From Holophaga sp. (GTDB taxonomy: Bacteria; Acidobacteriota; Holophagae; Holophagales; Holophagaceae): a DNA stretch of 64,000 bases. Location: NCBI GenBank assembly GCA_016715205.1, contig JADKBC010000049.1:437720-501719 (forward strand), written 5' to 3'. Each line of letters starts with the position of its first letter. Position 1 is the stretch's first letter. The translations under genes and the position numbers were made by a program. The notes beneath the pieces are model-generated. The model did not search any database, was not told the origin of the DNA, and was given only the letters and a program-made list of their open reading frames with translations. This document shows, piece after piece, positions 54,394 to 62,008 of this stretch.

Positions 54394-55176
54394 TTACCTC
54401 AGCATCCGCAGGGCTTCCCGGGGGGCCGCCTCGATGAAGGGCAGCAGCCAGGCCGAGAATTCCCGGAGCACCACGCCCAGCATGGTCAGGCCCACGGCAA
54501 TCTTGATGGGGAAGCTGAGCTGAATGAGCTGGAGCTGGGGCATGAAGCGCGCACTGATGCCCTCCAGCACATCGATGAAGAAGAGGGTGAGCATCACGGG
54601 AAAGGCCAACTGCAGGCCTCGGGCCAGCAACTGACCAACCATGGCCACTACCTGCAGGGGATTGCCGGGGAGGCCAGCGCCGATGGGCACGATCCGGTAG
54701 CTTTCCACCAGGGCCAGAATCATCTGGTGATGCAGGCCGCTGATGAAAATGAAAAGGAGCGCGAGCTGCATCAAGAGAGATCCGGAGATGGAGGTGGGCC
54801 GGGCACTGGCGGGGTCCAGAAACTGCACAAAGGAAAAGCCCATCTGCATATCCATGAGGTGGCCCGCGAAGGACACGGCCTCGATGATCCAGGAGACAAA
54901 CAGGCCCATCAGGAGACCGGCCGCCAGTTCTGCCACCATCAGCCCGAGCATCTGCCACATCCCGGTGGGTATGCCAATGCCCACCGGGATAACCGGCGTC
55001 AGAATCACCGCGATCAGGATGGCGAGGGCCGCCCGGATGGGCAGGGGAATGCGCTCCTGGCCCAGGCCAGGCAGGGTGACCAGCATGCCCGTCACCCGCA
55101 CCATCACCAGCAACCAAAGCACAATCTTCCCCTGAGCGAGGGCCCAGAGCACAGGATTGGCCAGGGTCGTGGGCAC
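54394..55176 (-). CDS. fliR: flagellar export apparatus protein FliR
   Basis: A 260-residue membrane protein with six hydrophobic segments and the family pattern: GLGQERIPLPIRAALAI (about 36-52), SFAGHLMDMQMGFSF near 100-114 and a C-terminal LTMLGVVLREFSAWL. FliR forms the core of the flagellar type III export gate with FliP and FliQ. GTG 55176 is the start, 44 nt after fliQ. Confidence 0.93.
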   Translation of the reverse strand: MPTTLANPVLWALAQGKIVLWLLVMVRVTGMLVTLPGLGQERIPLPIRAALAILIAVILTPVIPVGIGIPTGMWQMLGLMVAELAAGLLMGLFVSWIIEAVSFAGHLMDMQMGFSFVQFLDPASARPTSISGSLLMQLALLFIFISGLHHQMILALVESYRIVPIGAGLPGNPLQVVAMVGQLLARGLQLAFPVMLTLFFIDVLEGISARFMPQLQLIQLSFPIKIAVGLTMLGVVLREFSAWLLPFIEAAPREALRMLR

Positions 55177-55220
55177 GCTTCAGGCCTGCCGGTCGAGATC
55201 AGACCATGGGAAAAATGGGT

Positions 55221-55499
55221 TCATGGCAGTTGCTTCACGACGAAATTAAAATCCGTGAACATTTTGGTGGTGAAGGCCACCATCACACGAACCATCCACG
55301 GGAAGCTGATGACCACCACCAGCATCACGGCGACGACCTTGGGCACGAAGGCAACGGTCTGATCCTGCAGGCTGGTGACCACCTGGAATACCGAAATGGT
55401 GAGGCCAACTACCATGGACACGATGAGCGCCGGACCCGCCACATAGATGGCCGTTTTCAGTGCCTCACGGGCGATCTGGATGATGATGAGTTCGTTCAT
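55221..55499 (-). CDS. fliQ: flagellar export apparatus protein FliQ
   Basis: A 92-residue protein with two membrane helices and the FliQ pattern (ALKTAIYVAGPALIVSMVVG; ISVFQVVTSLQDQTVAFVPK). It packs around the FliP/FliR core of the export gate. Its ATG overlaps the stop of a 56-codon ORF that repeats the end of fliP, so the ribosome-binding site is provided by the duplicated fliP tail. Confidence 0.95.
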   Translation of the reverse strand: MNELIIIQIAREALKTAIYVAGPALIVSMVVGLTISVFQVVTSLQDQTVAFVPKVVAVMLVVVISFPWMVRVMVAFTTKMFTDFNFVVKQLP

Positions 55500-55717
55500 C
55501 CCGTATACCCCCGTACGAGGCTGCCAATGATGAGGTACCAACCGTCGACCGCGAACCCGATGCGGGTCGCGAGTGAACGCTGCGGTGCAGCGTTCCGAGC
55601 GGGGCCCCCGCACGGGTGAGCATCACCGGTAAGTAGGCAGGACGCGAGTGATGGTCGACTGTTCATCCCGTATACCCCCGTACGAGGCTGCCGATGATGA
55701 GATACCAACCGTCGACC
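55494..55717. repeat. 57-bp direct duplication of the fliP 3' end flanking a 110-bp hairpin insert
   Basis: Copies at 55494-55550 and 55661-55717 are identical except for two bases (55 of 57), and both differences are synonymous in the FliP frame. The 110-bp insert (55551-55660) has two tandem hairpins: GAACGCTGC-GGT-GCAGCGTTC (55575-55595) and GCGGGG-C-CCCCGC (55599-55611). GTGATGGTCGAC at 55648-55659 is an inverted copy of GTCGACCATCAC at 55711-55722. Confidence 0.85.
55496..55666 (-). CDS. 56-codon ORF between fliP and fliQ, ending in a copy of the FliP C-terminus
   Basis: Starts at ATG 55666, which overlaps the fliP stop (ATGA), and ends at a stop that overlaps the fliQ start in the same way. 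Its last 17 residues (VDGWYLIIGSLVRGYTG) are identical to the FliP C-terminus; the first 39 are encoded by the insert and look unrelated to any family. It may have no protein function but would keep translational coupling between fliP and fliQ. Confidence 0.45.
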   Translation of the reverse strand: MNSRPSLASCLLTGDAHPCGGPARNAAPQRSLATRIGFAVDGWYLIIGSLVRGYTG

Positions 55718-56421
55718 ATCACGAACAGCAAGATCTTGAACGGCAGAGCGATCACCACCGGGGGCAGCATCATCATGCCCATGCTGAGCAGGATGGAGGC
55801 CACGACCATGTCAACGATCAGGAAGGGCAGAAAGATCATGAAGCCGATTTCAAAGGAGGTTTTCAGCTCGCTGATGAGGAAGGCTGGCACGAGCACTTCC
55901 AAGGGCACATCCGCCTTGGTCTGGGGAGCCGGGGCCTTGGCAATGCTGAGGAAGAGCTGAAGATCCTTCTTGCGGGTGTGTTTGAGCATGAAGACCTTGA
56001 GTGGCGCCGCCGTGCGGGTCATGGCCTGATCGACGGTGAGCTCGTTCCGGTTCAGGGGCATCAGCACGGTCTGATTGATTTCTCGACCCACTGGGGCCAT
56101 CACGAAAAAGGTGAGGACCAGGGCCAAACTCAAGAGCACCTGATTGGAAGGCGTCTGCTGGGTACCCATGCCCTGGCGCAGAAAGCCAAGCACCACGATG
56201 ATTCGCGTAAAGCAGGTGGTGGTCACCAGGATCGTCGGTGCCAGGGTGAGCACCGTCATCATCAGGATCACTTGCATGGTGGAGCTGAGGGCGGGCCCCT
56301 GCGGGGTCTTGCCGAAATCGATGGTCACCGTGGGTAGGCTGGTCGGTGCGGCCTGGGCCTGGAGGGCGACGCCCGCCGCCAGGAGCAGCAATAAGGGCAG
56401 GAGGCGGCGCAGCCGTTTCAT
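55663..56421 (-). CDS. fliP: flagellar export apparatus protein FliP
   Basis: A 252-residue protein with a cleavable signal (residues 1-24), then the conserved FTRIIVVLGFLRQGMGTQQTP region (about 72-92), a periplasmic loop and the C-terminal spans with FMIFLPFLIVDMVVAS and MMMLPPVVIALPFKILLF. FliP forms the pentameric core of the export gate. Its ATG overlaps the fliO stop. Its final 17 codons occur again upstream of fliQ. Confidence 0.95.
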   Translation of the reverse strand: MKRLRRLLPLLLLLAAGVALQAQAAPTSLPTVTIDFGKTPQGPALSSTMQVILMMTVLTLAPTILVTTTCFTRIIVVLGFLRQGMGTQQTPSNQVLLSLALVLTFFVMAPVGREINQTVLMPLNRNELTVDQAMTRTAAPLKVFMLKHTRKKDLQLFLSIAKAPAPQTKADVPLEVLVPAFLISELKTSFEIGFMIFLPFLIVDMVVASILLSMGMMMLPPVVIALPFKILLFVMVDGWYLIIGSLVRGYTG

Positions 56422-56930
56422 GGCCGTCCGCCCTTCATCATGGCTTCCACTTCCCGTACGGAGGTGGGCCGGGTCAATTCCACGTGCTGTTCAAGGGCTT
56501 CGGAAAAACTGGGCGGGGGTGCGGTTTCCACCCCATCCAGGCGTGCCAACAGGGTGACGCCCTGGGGGCCCAGGGCCAGGAGGAACAGGTCCTCGTCGGC
56601 CCGGAGGATGGACACAAAGCGCCGGTCACCCAAGGCCAGGGTTTCTTCCACCTTCAGGCGGCTCCCGCCACTACCGGGAAGGCGCTTGATGCCATACCGT
56701 CGGAAGGCCCAGAGGGCGCCCCCGGCCAAGCCCAGCACCAGAATGGTGGAGCCGATGGCCCGCCAACCGGAGGCTTCGGACCGAACCGGCTGCCCCTGCG
56801 TCGGTTTTACGTCATCCAGGGCCAAGGGCTGTTGCAGTTCTTTTTCGGATGGGCTGGCAGGCGGAGTCTGCGCATGGGCCCCAAGGGCCATGACGCCAAT
56901 AATTCCGAGGCAAAGCAGCAGTTTTCGCAT
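56418..56930 (-). CDS. fliO: flagellar biosynthesis protein FliO
   Basis: About 170 residues: signal peptide (1-20), short periplasmic stretch, one membrane span (about 60-80) and a cytoplasmic FliO domain with LKVEETLALGDRRFVSILRADED and LLALGPQGVTLL. FliO helps FliP assemble. Start 56930 is chosen for the signal peptide; a longer reading to 57332 is antisense to the divergent XdhC gene. Confidence 0.85.
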   Translation of the reverse strand: MRKLLLCLGIIGVMALGAHAQTPPASPSEKELQQPLALDDVKPTQGQPVRSEASGWRAIGSTILVLGLAGGALWAFRRYGIKRLPGSGGSRLKVEETLALGDRRFVSILRADEDLFLLALGPQGVTLLARLDGVETAPPPSFSEALEQHVELTRPTSVREVEAMMKGGRP

Positions 56931-57119
56931 CAAGACGGACTCCCGACAGGGCAGGGACTCTGTGCGATGGCTGTGCCAGAAATGGCGGTAGCCCCACGGG
57001 GCTTGGCGAACCGCCGGTGATGCCAGTGATTCTGGCCCTGCTGAATGCCTTCGCCGCCGCCACGGGCAAGCGGGTGCCCTGCTTGCCCCTGCTACCCTCG
57101 GAGGTTGTGTGAGGGTGTT

Positions 57120-58226
57120 ATGACGAGTGCGTTGCAGATTTTTCGACTGCTCAAGGAACTGGATGGGCCCGCGGTGCTGGCCACGTTGGTGGGCGTTGAG
57201 GGTTCCTCCTATCGCAAGCCGGGCGCGCGCCTTCTGTTGGGCATCGAAGGCCCGAAAGCGGGCAACATCAGCGCAGGGTGCCTGGAAACCGATATCCAGG
57301 CGCGGGTTCAGGAGGTGCTGGCCACAGGGCAATCACGGATCGTGGCCTACGACCTGGGCATTGAACTGGATCTGGTCTGGGGCACGGGGATGGGCTGCGA
57401 GGGCAAGGCCGAAATCCTGTTGGAACCGGTCCTGCCAGGCCGCCTAGCCCCCTGGGTGCATTTCTGTTCACAGCAACTTGAACGACGCCGCACCTGCGCC
57501 CTGGGCACCGTGGTCGCCACCACCGGCGCCGTGGCCTTTGCCGTGGGTGATCGCTTTTCCTACGACGACCGCAACCACGGTCTGCTGCCCATCGATCCAC
57601 AGCTCTCCATCGAGCTCGGCCGAGTGTGCGCCCAGGTGCGCGAGGCGGGCGGCCCTGTTCGTCAGCGCTTCCAGGTGCCGGGTGGCAGTGTTGATCTCTT
57701 GGTGGAGCCCTTGATTCCAACCACGGCGCTCTGGATCTATGGCGCCGGTGAACACGCACGTATCCTGGCCCAGTTGGCCGGTCAGTTGGATTGGCAGGTG
57801 GGGATCCTGGATCATCGCCCCGCCTTGGCCACGCCCGAACGCTTTCCCGGGGCCGAGGTCGTGCGCGCGGGGCATCCAGTGGAAACCATGGCCGATCTCC
57901 GCCTGGATGCCCGGAGTGCCGCGGTGGTGCTCAGCCACGTCTATGCCAAGGACAAGGAAGCCTTGACCTTTTTCTTGCAATGCGGGGCGGGTTTCGTGGG
58001 GCTTCAGGGCAACCGGAAGCGCAGTGAAAAGCTGCTGAAGGAATTGGAAACCGAAGGTTTTCAGATCACGGACACCATGCGCGAGCAGCTCTATTATCCC
58101 GTGGGCCTGGACCTGGGCGCCGAGGCTCCCGAGGGCATTGCGCTATCCATCCTTGCCGAGATCCAAGCCGTGCTTGCCGGGCGTTCCGCTGGGCATCTGC
58201 GGGACCGTAAGGCCGCCATCCATTGA
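57120..58226 (+). CDS. XdhC/CoxI-family molybdenum-hydroxylase maturation protein
   Basis: A 368-residue protein with an XdhC-CoxI N-terminal domain (LATLVGVEGSSYRKPGARLL, about 20-39; GNISAGCLETD; WGTGMGCEGKAEILLEP) and a C-terminal Rossmann domain (IYGAGEHARILAQLAG). XdhC binds and sulfurates the molybdenum cofactor for insertion into xanthine-dehydrogenase-type enzymes. ATG 57120 follows GAGGG with a short spacer. The client enzyme is not in the window. Its stop overlaps the next start (TTGA). Confidence 0.87.
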   Translation: MTSALQIFRLLKELDGPAVLATLVGVEGSSYRKPGARLLLGIEGPKAGNISAGCLETDIQARVQEVLATGQSRIVAYDLGIELDLVWGTGMGCEGKAEILLEPVLPGRLAPWVHFCSQQLERRRTCALGTVVATTGAVAFAVGDRFSYDDRNHGLLPIDPQLSIELGRVCAQVREAGGPVRQRFQVPGGSVDLLVEPLIPTTALWIYGAGEHARILAQLAGQLDWQVGILDHRPALATPERFPGAEVVRAGHPVETMADLRLDARSAAVVLSHVYAKDKEALTFFLQCGAGFVGLQGNRKRSEKLLKELETEGFQITDTMREQLYYPVGLDLGAEAPEGIALSILAEIQAVLAGRSAGHLRDRKAAIH

Positions 58227-58795
58227 TTCCCGTACCTGCAATTATCCTGGCGGCAGGCGCTTCCCAGCGCTTGGGCACGCCGAAACAGGCGGTGGAATGG
58301 GAAGGCGAAGCACTGCTCCACCGCGCCGCCCGAGTGGCCCTGGAAGCGGGCTTCAGCCCGGTTTTCGTGGTGGTTGGGGCTGCGGAAGCGGTAAGTCGAC
58401 AGGCCCTTGGGACCTTGCCCGTCGAGGTGGTTTCCAATTCGGATTGGGCTGAGGGTATGGGCGCTTCCATTCGGGTAGGGGTGGCCGCGCTGCCTGCCCG
58501 CACCAGTGCCGTGCTGCTGCTGGTGTGCGATCAACGCGCACTGAACAAGGACCTGCTGGTGGAATTTGCGCGGCTGCACCGTCAGGCTCCAGATCGGCTG
58601 ATTGCCGCGCACTACGCGGGCACCCGGGGTGTCCCGGCCCTGTTCCCCGCCCACCGCTTTCCTGAACTGCGGTCCCTGAGCGGAGACAGGGGTGCCCGGT
58701 GCGTGTTGAAGGGCGAAGGGGTTCTGGAAGTGTCCTTTCCTGGTGGTGAACTGGATGTGGATTCCCCCGGGGATCTGGACCACCAGCCGAAATAA
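58223..58795 (+). CDS. MobA/MocA-like molybdopterin nucleotidyltransferase
   Basis: A 190-residue NTP-transferase with the signature LAAGASQRLGTPKQ (about 9-22), LLVCDQRALNKDLL and a C-terminal DVDSPGDLD. MocA-type enzymes make MCD from MPT for the XDH family, which fits its coupling to XdhC by a TTG start overlapping that stop. TTG 58223 is the only reasonable start. Confidence 0.85.
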   Translation: MIPVPAIILAAGASQRLGTPKQAVEWEGEALLHRAARVALEAGFSPVFVVVGAAEAVSRQALGTLPVEVVSNSDWAEGMGASIRVGVAALPARTSAVLLLVCDQRALNKDLLVEFARLHRQAPDRLIAAHYAGTRGVPALFPAHRFPELRSLSGDRGARCVLKGEGVLEVSFPGGELDVDSPGDLDHQPK

Positions 58796-58870
58796 TTGTC
58801 TGGATTTTCCACCTGCTTCCGGGGAATTGCAGGCAAGCTAGGGCCATCCATCCACGCCGGAGGTTCGCCC

Positions 58871-59590
58871 ATGAAGGTCTTCATCGTTCATGCCCACGAG
58901 GAACCCAGGTCCTTCAATGCGGCCATGAAAAACACCGCCATCAAGACCTTTGAGGAGGCCGGACACAGTGTGGTGGTCTCGGATCTGTATCGCATGGGGT
59001 TCAAGGCCGTGGCGGATGGTGAGGATTTTCTGGAACGACGGGATCGTCACTACCTCAAGCGCCAGGCCGAGGAACAGGCCGCGGCCTCCCTGGGTACCTT
59101 GGCCCACGACATCCTGGAAGAGCAGGAAAAGCTCAAGGCGTGTGATCTCCTGATTCTGCAATTTCCCCTGTGGTGGTTTTCCATGCCTGCGATCCTTAAA
59201 GGTTGGGTGGATCGGGTGATGACCATGGGCTTTGCCTATGGCGGCGGCAAGTGGTACGACAAAGGTGGGTTGCAGGGCCGGCGCGCCATGTTAGCCATTA
59301 CCACGGGTGGGCCAGAACCTTCGTATCTGGAGCGCGGCATCAACGGCGCCATGAATGAAGTGTTGTTTCCCATTCAGCACGGCATCCTGTATTTCTGCGG
59401 GTTTGAGGTGCTGCAACCCTTTGTGGCCTGGAGCCCAGCCCATCTGGAACTACCAGCTCGCACGGAGGTTTTGGATCGGTACGCCGAAGCCCTGGCAGGC
59501 ATCGAAGGCAGGGAGCGGGTTCCCTTCCATCCCTTGGCTCACTACGACGAGGGCATGCAATTGAAACCCGATTTTTCCCCCCACCTTTGA
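58871..59590 (+). CDS. NAD(P)H:quinone oxidoreductase-like flavodoxin-fold protein
   Basis: A 239-residue flavodoxin_2 family protein: KVFIVHAHEEPRSFNAAM (2-19, FMN/FAD phosphate loop), LILQFPLWWFSMPAILKGWV (about 95-114) and AITTGGPEPSYLERG. It likely reduces quinones or electrophiles with NAD(P)H. ATG 58871 follows GGAGG with a 7-nt spacer. It is followed 7 nt later by a nitroreductase gene, so the two form a redox pair. Confidence 0.86.
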   Translation: MKVFIVHAHEEPRSFNAAMKNTAIKTFEEAGHSVVVSDLYRMGFKAVADGEDFLERRDRHYLKRQAEEQAAASLGTLAHDILEEQEKLKACDLLILQFPLWWFSMPAILKGWVDRVMTMGFAYGGGKWYDKGGLQGRRAMLAITTGGPEPSYLERGINGAMNEVLFPIQHGILYFCGFEVLQPFVAWSPAHLELPARTEVLDRYAEALAGIEGRERVPFHPLAHYDEGMQLKPDFSPHL

Positions 59591-59597
59591 GGAGTGC

Positions 59598-60248
59598 ATG
59601 AGCGCTATTACCGGATCCACCCTGACCCAGCAGTTGCAATGGCGGTACGCCACCAAGAAATTCGATGCCACCAAACGCATCGACCCCATCACCTGGGCAG
59701 CCCTGGAAAATTCCCTGGTGCTGTCCCCCAGTTCCTATGGCCTCCAGCCCTGGAAGTTCCTGGTCATCACCGACCCAAAGCTCAAGGCCAAACTGCGGCC
59801 GGTTTCCTGGAACCAGGCCCAGGTGGAGGATTGCTCCCACCACGTGGTGTTCCTGGTGAAGAAGGATCTGGGGTTGCCTGAAATCGAGCACTTTGTGGAT
59901 CGCATCGCCGAGGTGCGGCAGGTTTCCCGGGAATCGCTGGAAGGCTACCGTGGCTTCATGGTGGGCGATCTGGCCCAGGGGCCCCGCGCCCAGGTCATCA
60001 ACGAATGGGCCGCCCGGCAGGTCTACATTGCCTTAGGAACATTCATGACCGCGGCGGCTCTGCTGGGCGTGGATACCTGCCCCATGGAAGGTCTGGATCC
60101 CGCCAAATACGATCAGATCCTTGGCCTGGAAGGCACCGGTTGGGCCACCCTGTGCGCCTGCCCCACGGGGTATCGGGCGGCGGATGACAAATACGCGGAG
60201 CTGCCCAAGGTTCGGTTCAAACCCGAAGAGCTCATCGAGCACCGATAA
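59598..60248 (+). CDS. nitroreductase-family NAD(P)H-dependent FMN oxidoreductase
   Basis: A 216-residue NfsB-like protein with QWRYATKKFDATKRI (FMN-binding Arg/Lys), SPSSYGLQPWKFLVI, and GLEGTGWATLCACPTGYRA with PMEGLDP upstream. It would reduce nitro compounds, quinones or enones using FMN. It is in an operon with the flavodoxin-fold gene and ends at a strong terminator. Confidence 0.88.
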   Translation: MSAITGSTLTQQLQWRYATKKFDATKRIDPITWAALENSLVLSPSSYGLQPWKFLVITDPKLKAKLRPVSWNQAQVEDCSHHVVFLVKKDLGLPEIEHFVDRIAEVRQVSRESLEGYRGFMVGDLAQGPRAQVINEWAARQVYIALGTFMTAAALLGVDTCPMEGLDPAKYDQILGLEGTGWATLCACPTGYRAADDKYAELPKVRFKPEELIEHR

Positions 60249-60250
60249 AA

Positions 60251-60282
60251 AAAAACGGGGCCCCGCGGGGCCCCGTTTTTTA
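60251..60282. terminator. bidirectional intrinsic terminator
   Basis: ACGGGGCCCC (60255-60264) pairs with GGGGCCCCGT (60267-60276), flanked by an A-run before and a T-run after, between convergent nitroreductase and tolC genes. Confidence 0.92.
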
Positions 60283-60294
60283 GGGTGAGAAGGC

Positions 60295-61809
60295 TTACTT
60301 CAGTTCCAGCTTGCGGGCTTCCAGCAGGTTCCCCAGGGCCTTTTCCAGGGCCGTCACGGCCTTGGCGTAGCTGATCTGGGACTGGAGTTCGGCGCTCTTG
60401 GCAGTGTCGAGATCATTCTGTTTGGAGAGCACCAGGAAGTTCGTGCTCATGCCGTTTTCGTACTTCTTCTGTTCAGCTTCCAGATCCTTGGCGCGGAAGA
60501 TGCGCGTCTTTTCAGCCGCCTTCACGCCCTTTTCAGTGGCGTCCACGTTGCGGAAGGCCGTGCGCACTTCCAGGGTGATGCCCAGTTCCAGATCCCGCAT
60601 GGTCAGCTGACTGCTGCGGGTGTTGGCGCGAGCCTGGGCCATCAGGCCCTTGGACGCCCGATTGGGAAGGGGCATGGAAAAGGTAAGGCCCACGTTGTAA
60701 CCAGGGTTCTTGGCGCCCCAGAGGTCCGTGTTCACCGGGGAATAGGTATCGTGGTTGGCGGCACTGCCGTTGTACCCAAGGTTGAGATCCAGCTGAGGCG
60801 ACAGACGGTTCTTGGCCACGCCTTCCAAGAGCTGCTTGGATTCGGATCGAGTCGGGCGCTCTTGAGCTCAACTCTGCGTTCGATGGCCATCTTCTCAGCG
60901 CTTTTTTCATCGGTGGTGAGATGGCTGAGGGTGGGAGCTTCAGTCAGTTCCAGGCCCGCCGGGCGTTCGCTGGAGGGATAGAGCGCGCGAATCAGGGCGT
61001 CCTTGGCGTTATCGAACTGGGCTTCGGCGGCGATGATGTCCTGCTCTCGCTGGGCCACGGAGGCTTCGGCGCTGGTCACTTCGATGGGCGCCAGGGTGCC
61101 TACCTCCACGCGAATCCGGTTTTCCTTGAGCTGTTTCTGAGCCAGAGTCAGGGCCTGCTGCTTGTTCTCGAGGTTGCGCTGGGCGAACACCACGTCCCAG
61201 TAAAGGGATTCAGTGCTGGCCACCAGATCGATGATGGCTTTTTGGTATTGGTAATCCGCGGCAATGGCGCCCTTCTTGGCCACGATTACATTGGCCTCAG
61301 TCACCTGACGCCCGAAGCCTTTAAGCAGAGATTGGGTGTAGCTGGCACTCAGGGTTCCGGTGTAGGGCGTGGTTGTGACAGAACTGGAAGGCGTCGCGCC
61401 AGTGATATTGGTGGTTGTGGATTGATAGGGTGGGGTTGTAGGTCATCGAAAAGGTGCCGCCCCATTCAAAGGGCTTAACGATACCTAGGGATAAATTTTT
61501 GGAATCCGTCTTGGAATCGCCACTGGAGGGAGGGAGGACCGGTGAAAAGCGCTTGTTCTCGAATGTTGATTTGCTATAGCCGTAGGACGCATTGCCATTC
61601 AAGGTCCAGTCGAAGGCGCCCTGGGAAATAAGCACGCCCGCCTTGGTATAGTCCTTGGTCTCGACCGCCACCTGCACCTGGAGGTTGTTCTCCAAGGAGG
61701 TCTTGATCGCTTCCTGGAGGGAAAGTCGCACGGGCCCCGTGGGCGCCGGGGTCTGGGCCACCAGGCCGAAACTGATCAGCAGGGTCGAAATCATGGGGGC
61801 TCGCAGCAT
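60295..61809 (-). pseudogene. TolC-family outer membrane efflux protein, two single-base frameshifts
   Basis: Three consecutive frames together make one TolC/OEP protein of about 500 residues with a signal peptide (start ATG 61809 after AGGAG). Part one runs to about 61430, where one extra base shifts the frame; part two (SYTQSLLKGFGRQVTEAN, AALTLAQKQLKENRIRV region) runs to about 60855, where a missing base shifts it again; part three ends at 60295. Within each part the OEP coiled-coil pattern is intact. TolC proteins form the outer-membrane channel of tripartite efflux or type I secretion. No pump genes are adjacent. Sequencing indels are a real possibility. Confidence 0.78.
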
Positions 61810-62008
61810 CGCCACTCCTCGAAGGATCAAAAGAACTGTCGTATTCGGACGAAGGGCCTACGCCATGATCCGATCCCTGGTTTAGGCCCGGTCCTTCTTG
61901 CAGGATGCACACCTCGCGAGCTGAGGGCAAGGATCTGTGTCATTCCCACCCCGGGGCGGGTTCAGCTGTCGATTTCAGCCGCTGGATTGCAGGTAAGCCA
62001 CTCCGGAC

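Noticed and set aside
55551..55660. Insertion sequence between fliP and fliQ
   Set aside because: The insert is only 110 bp, has no transposase ORF and no terminal inverted repeats at its edges; the flanking 57-bp duplication is far longer than a usual target-site duplication.
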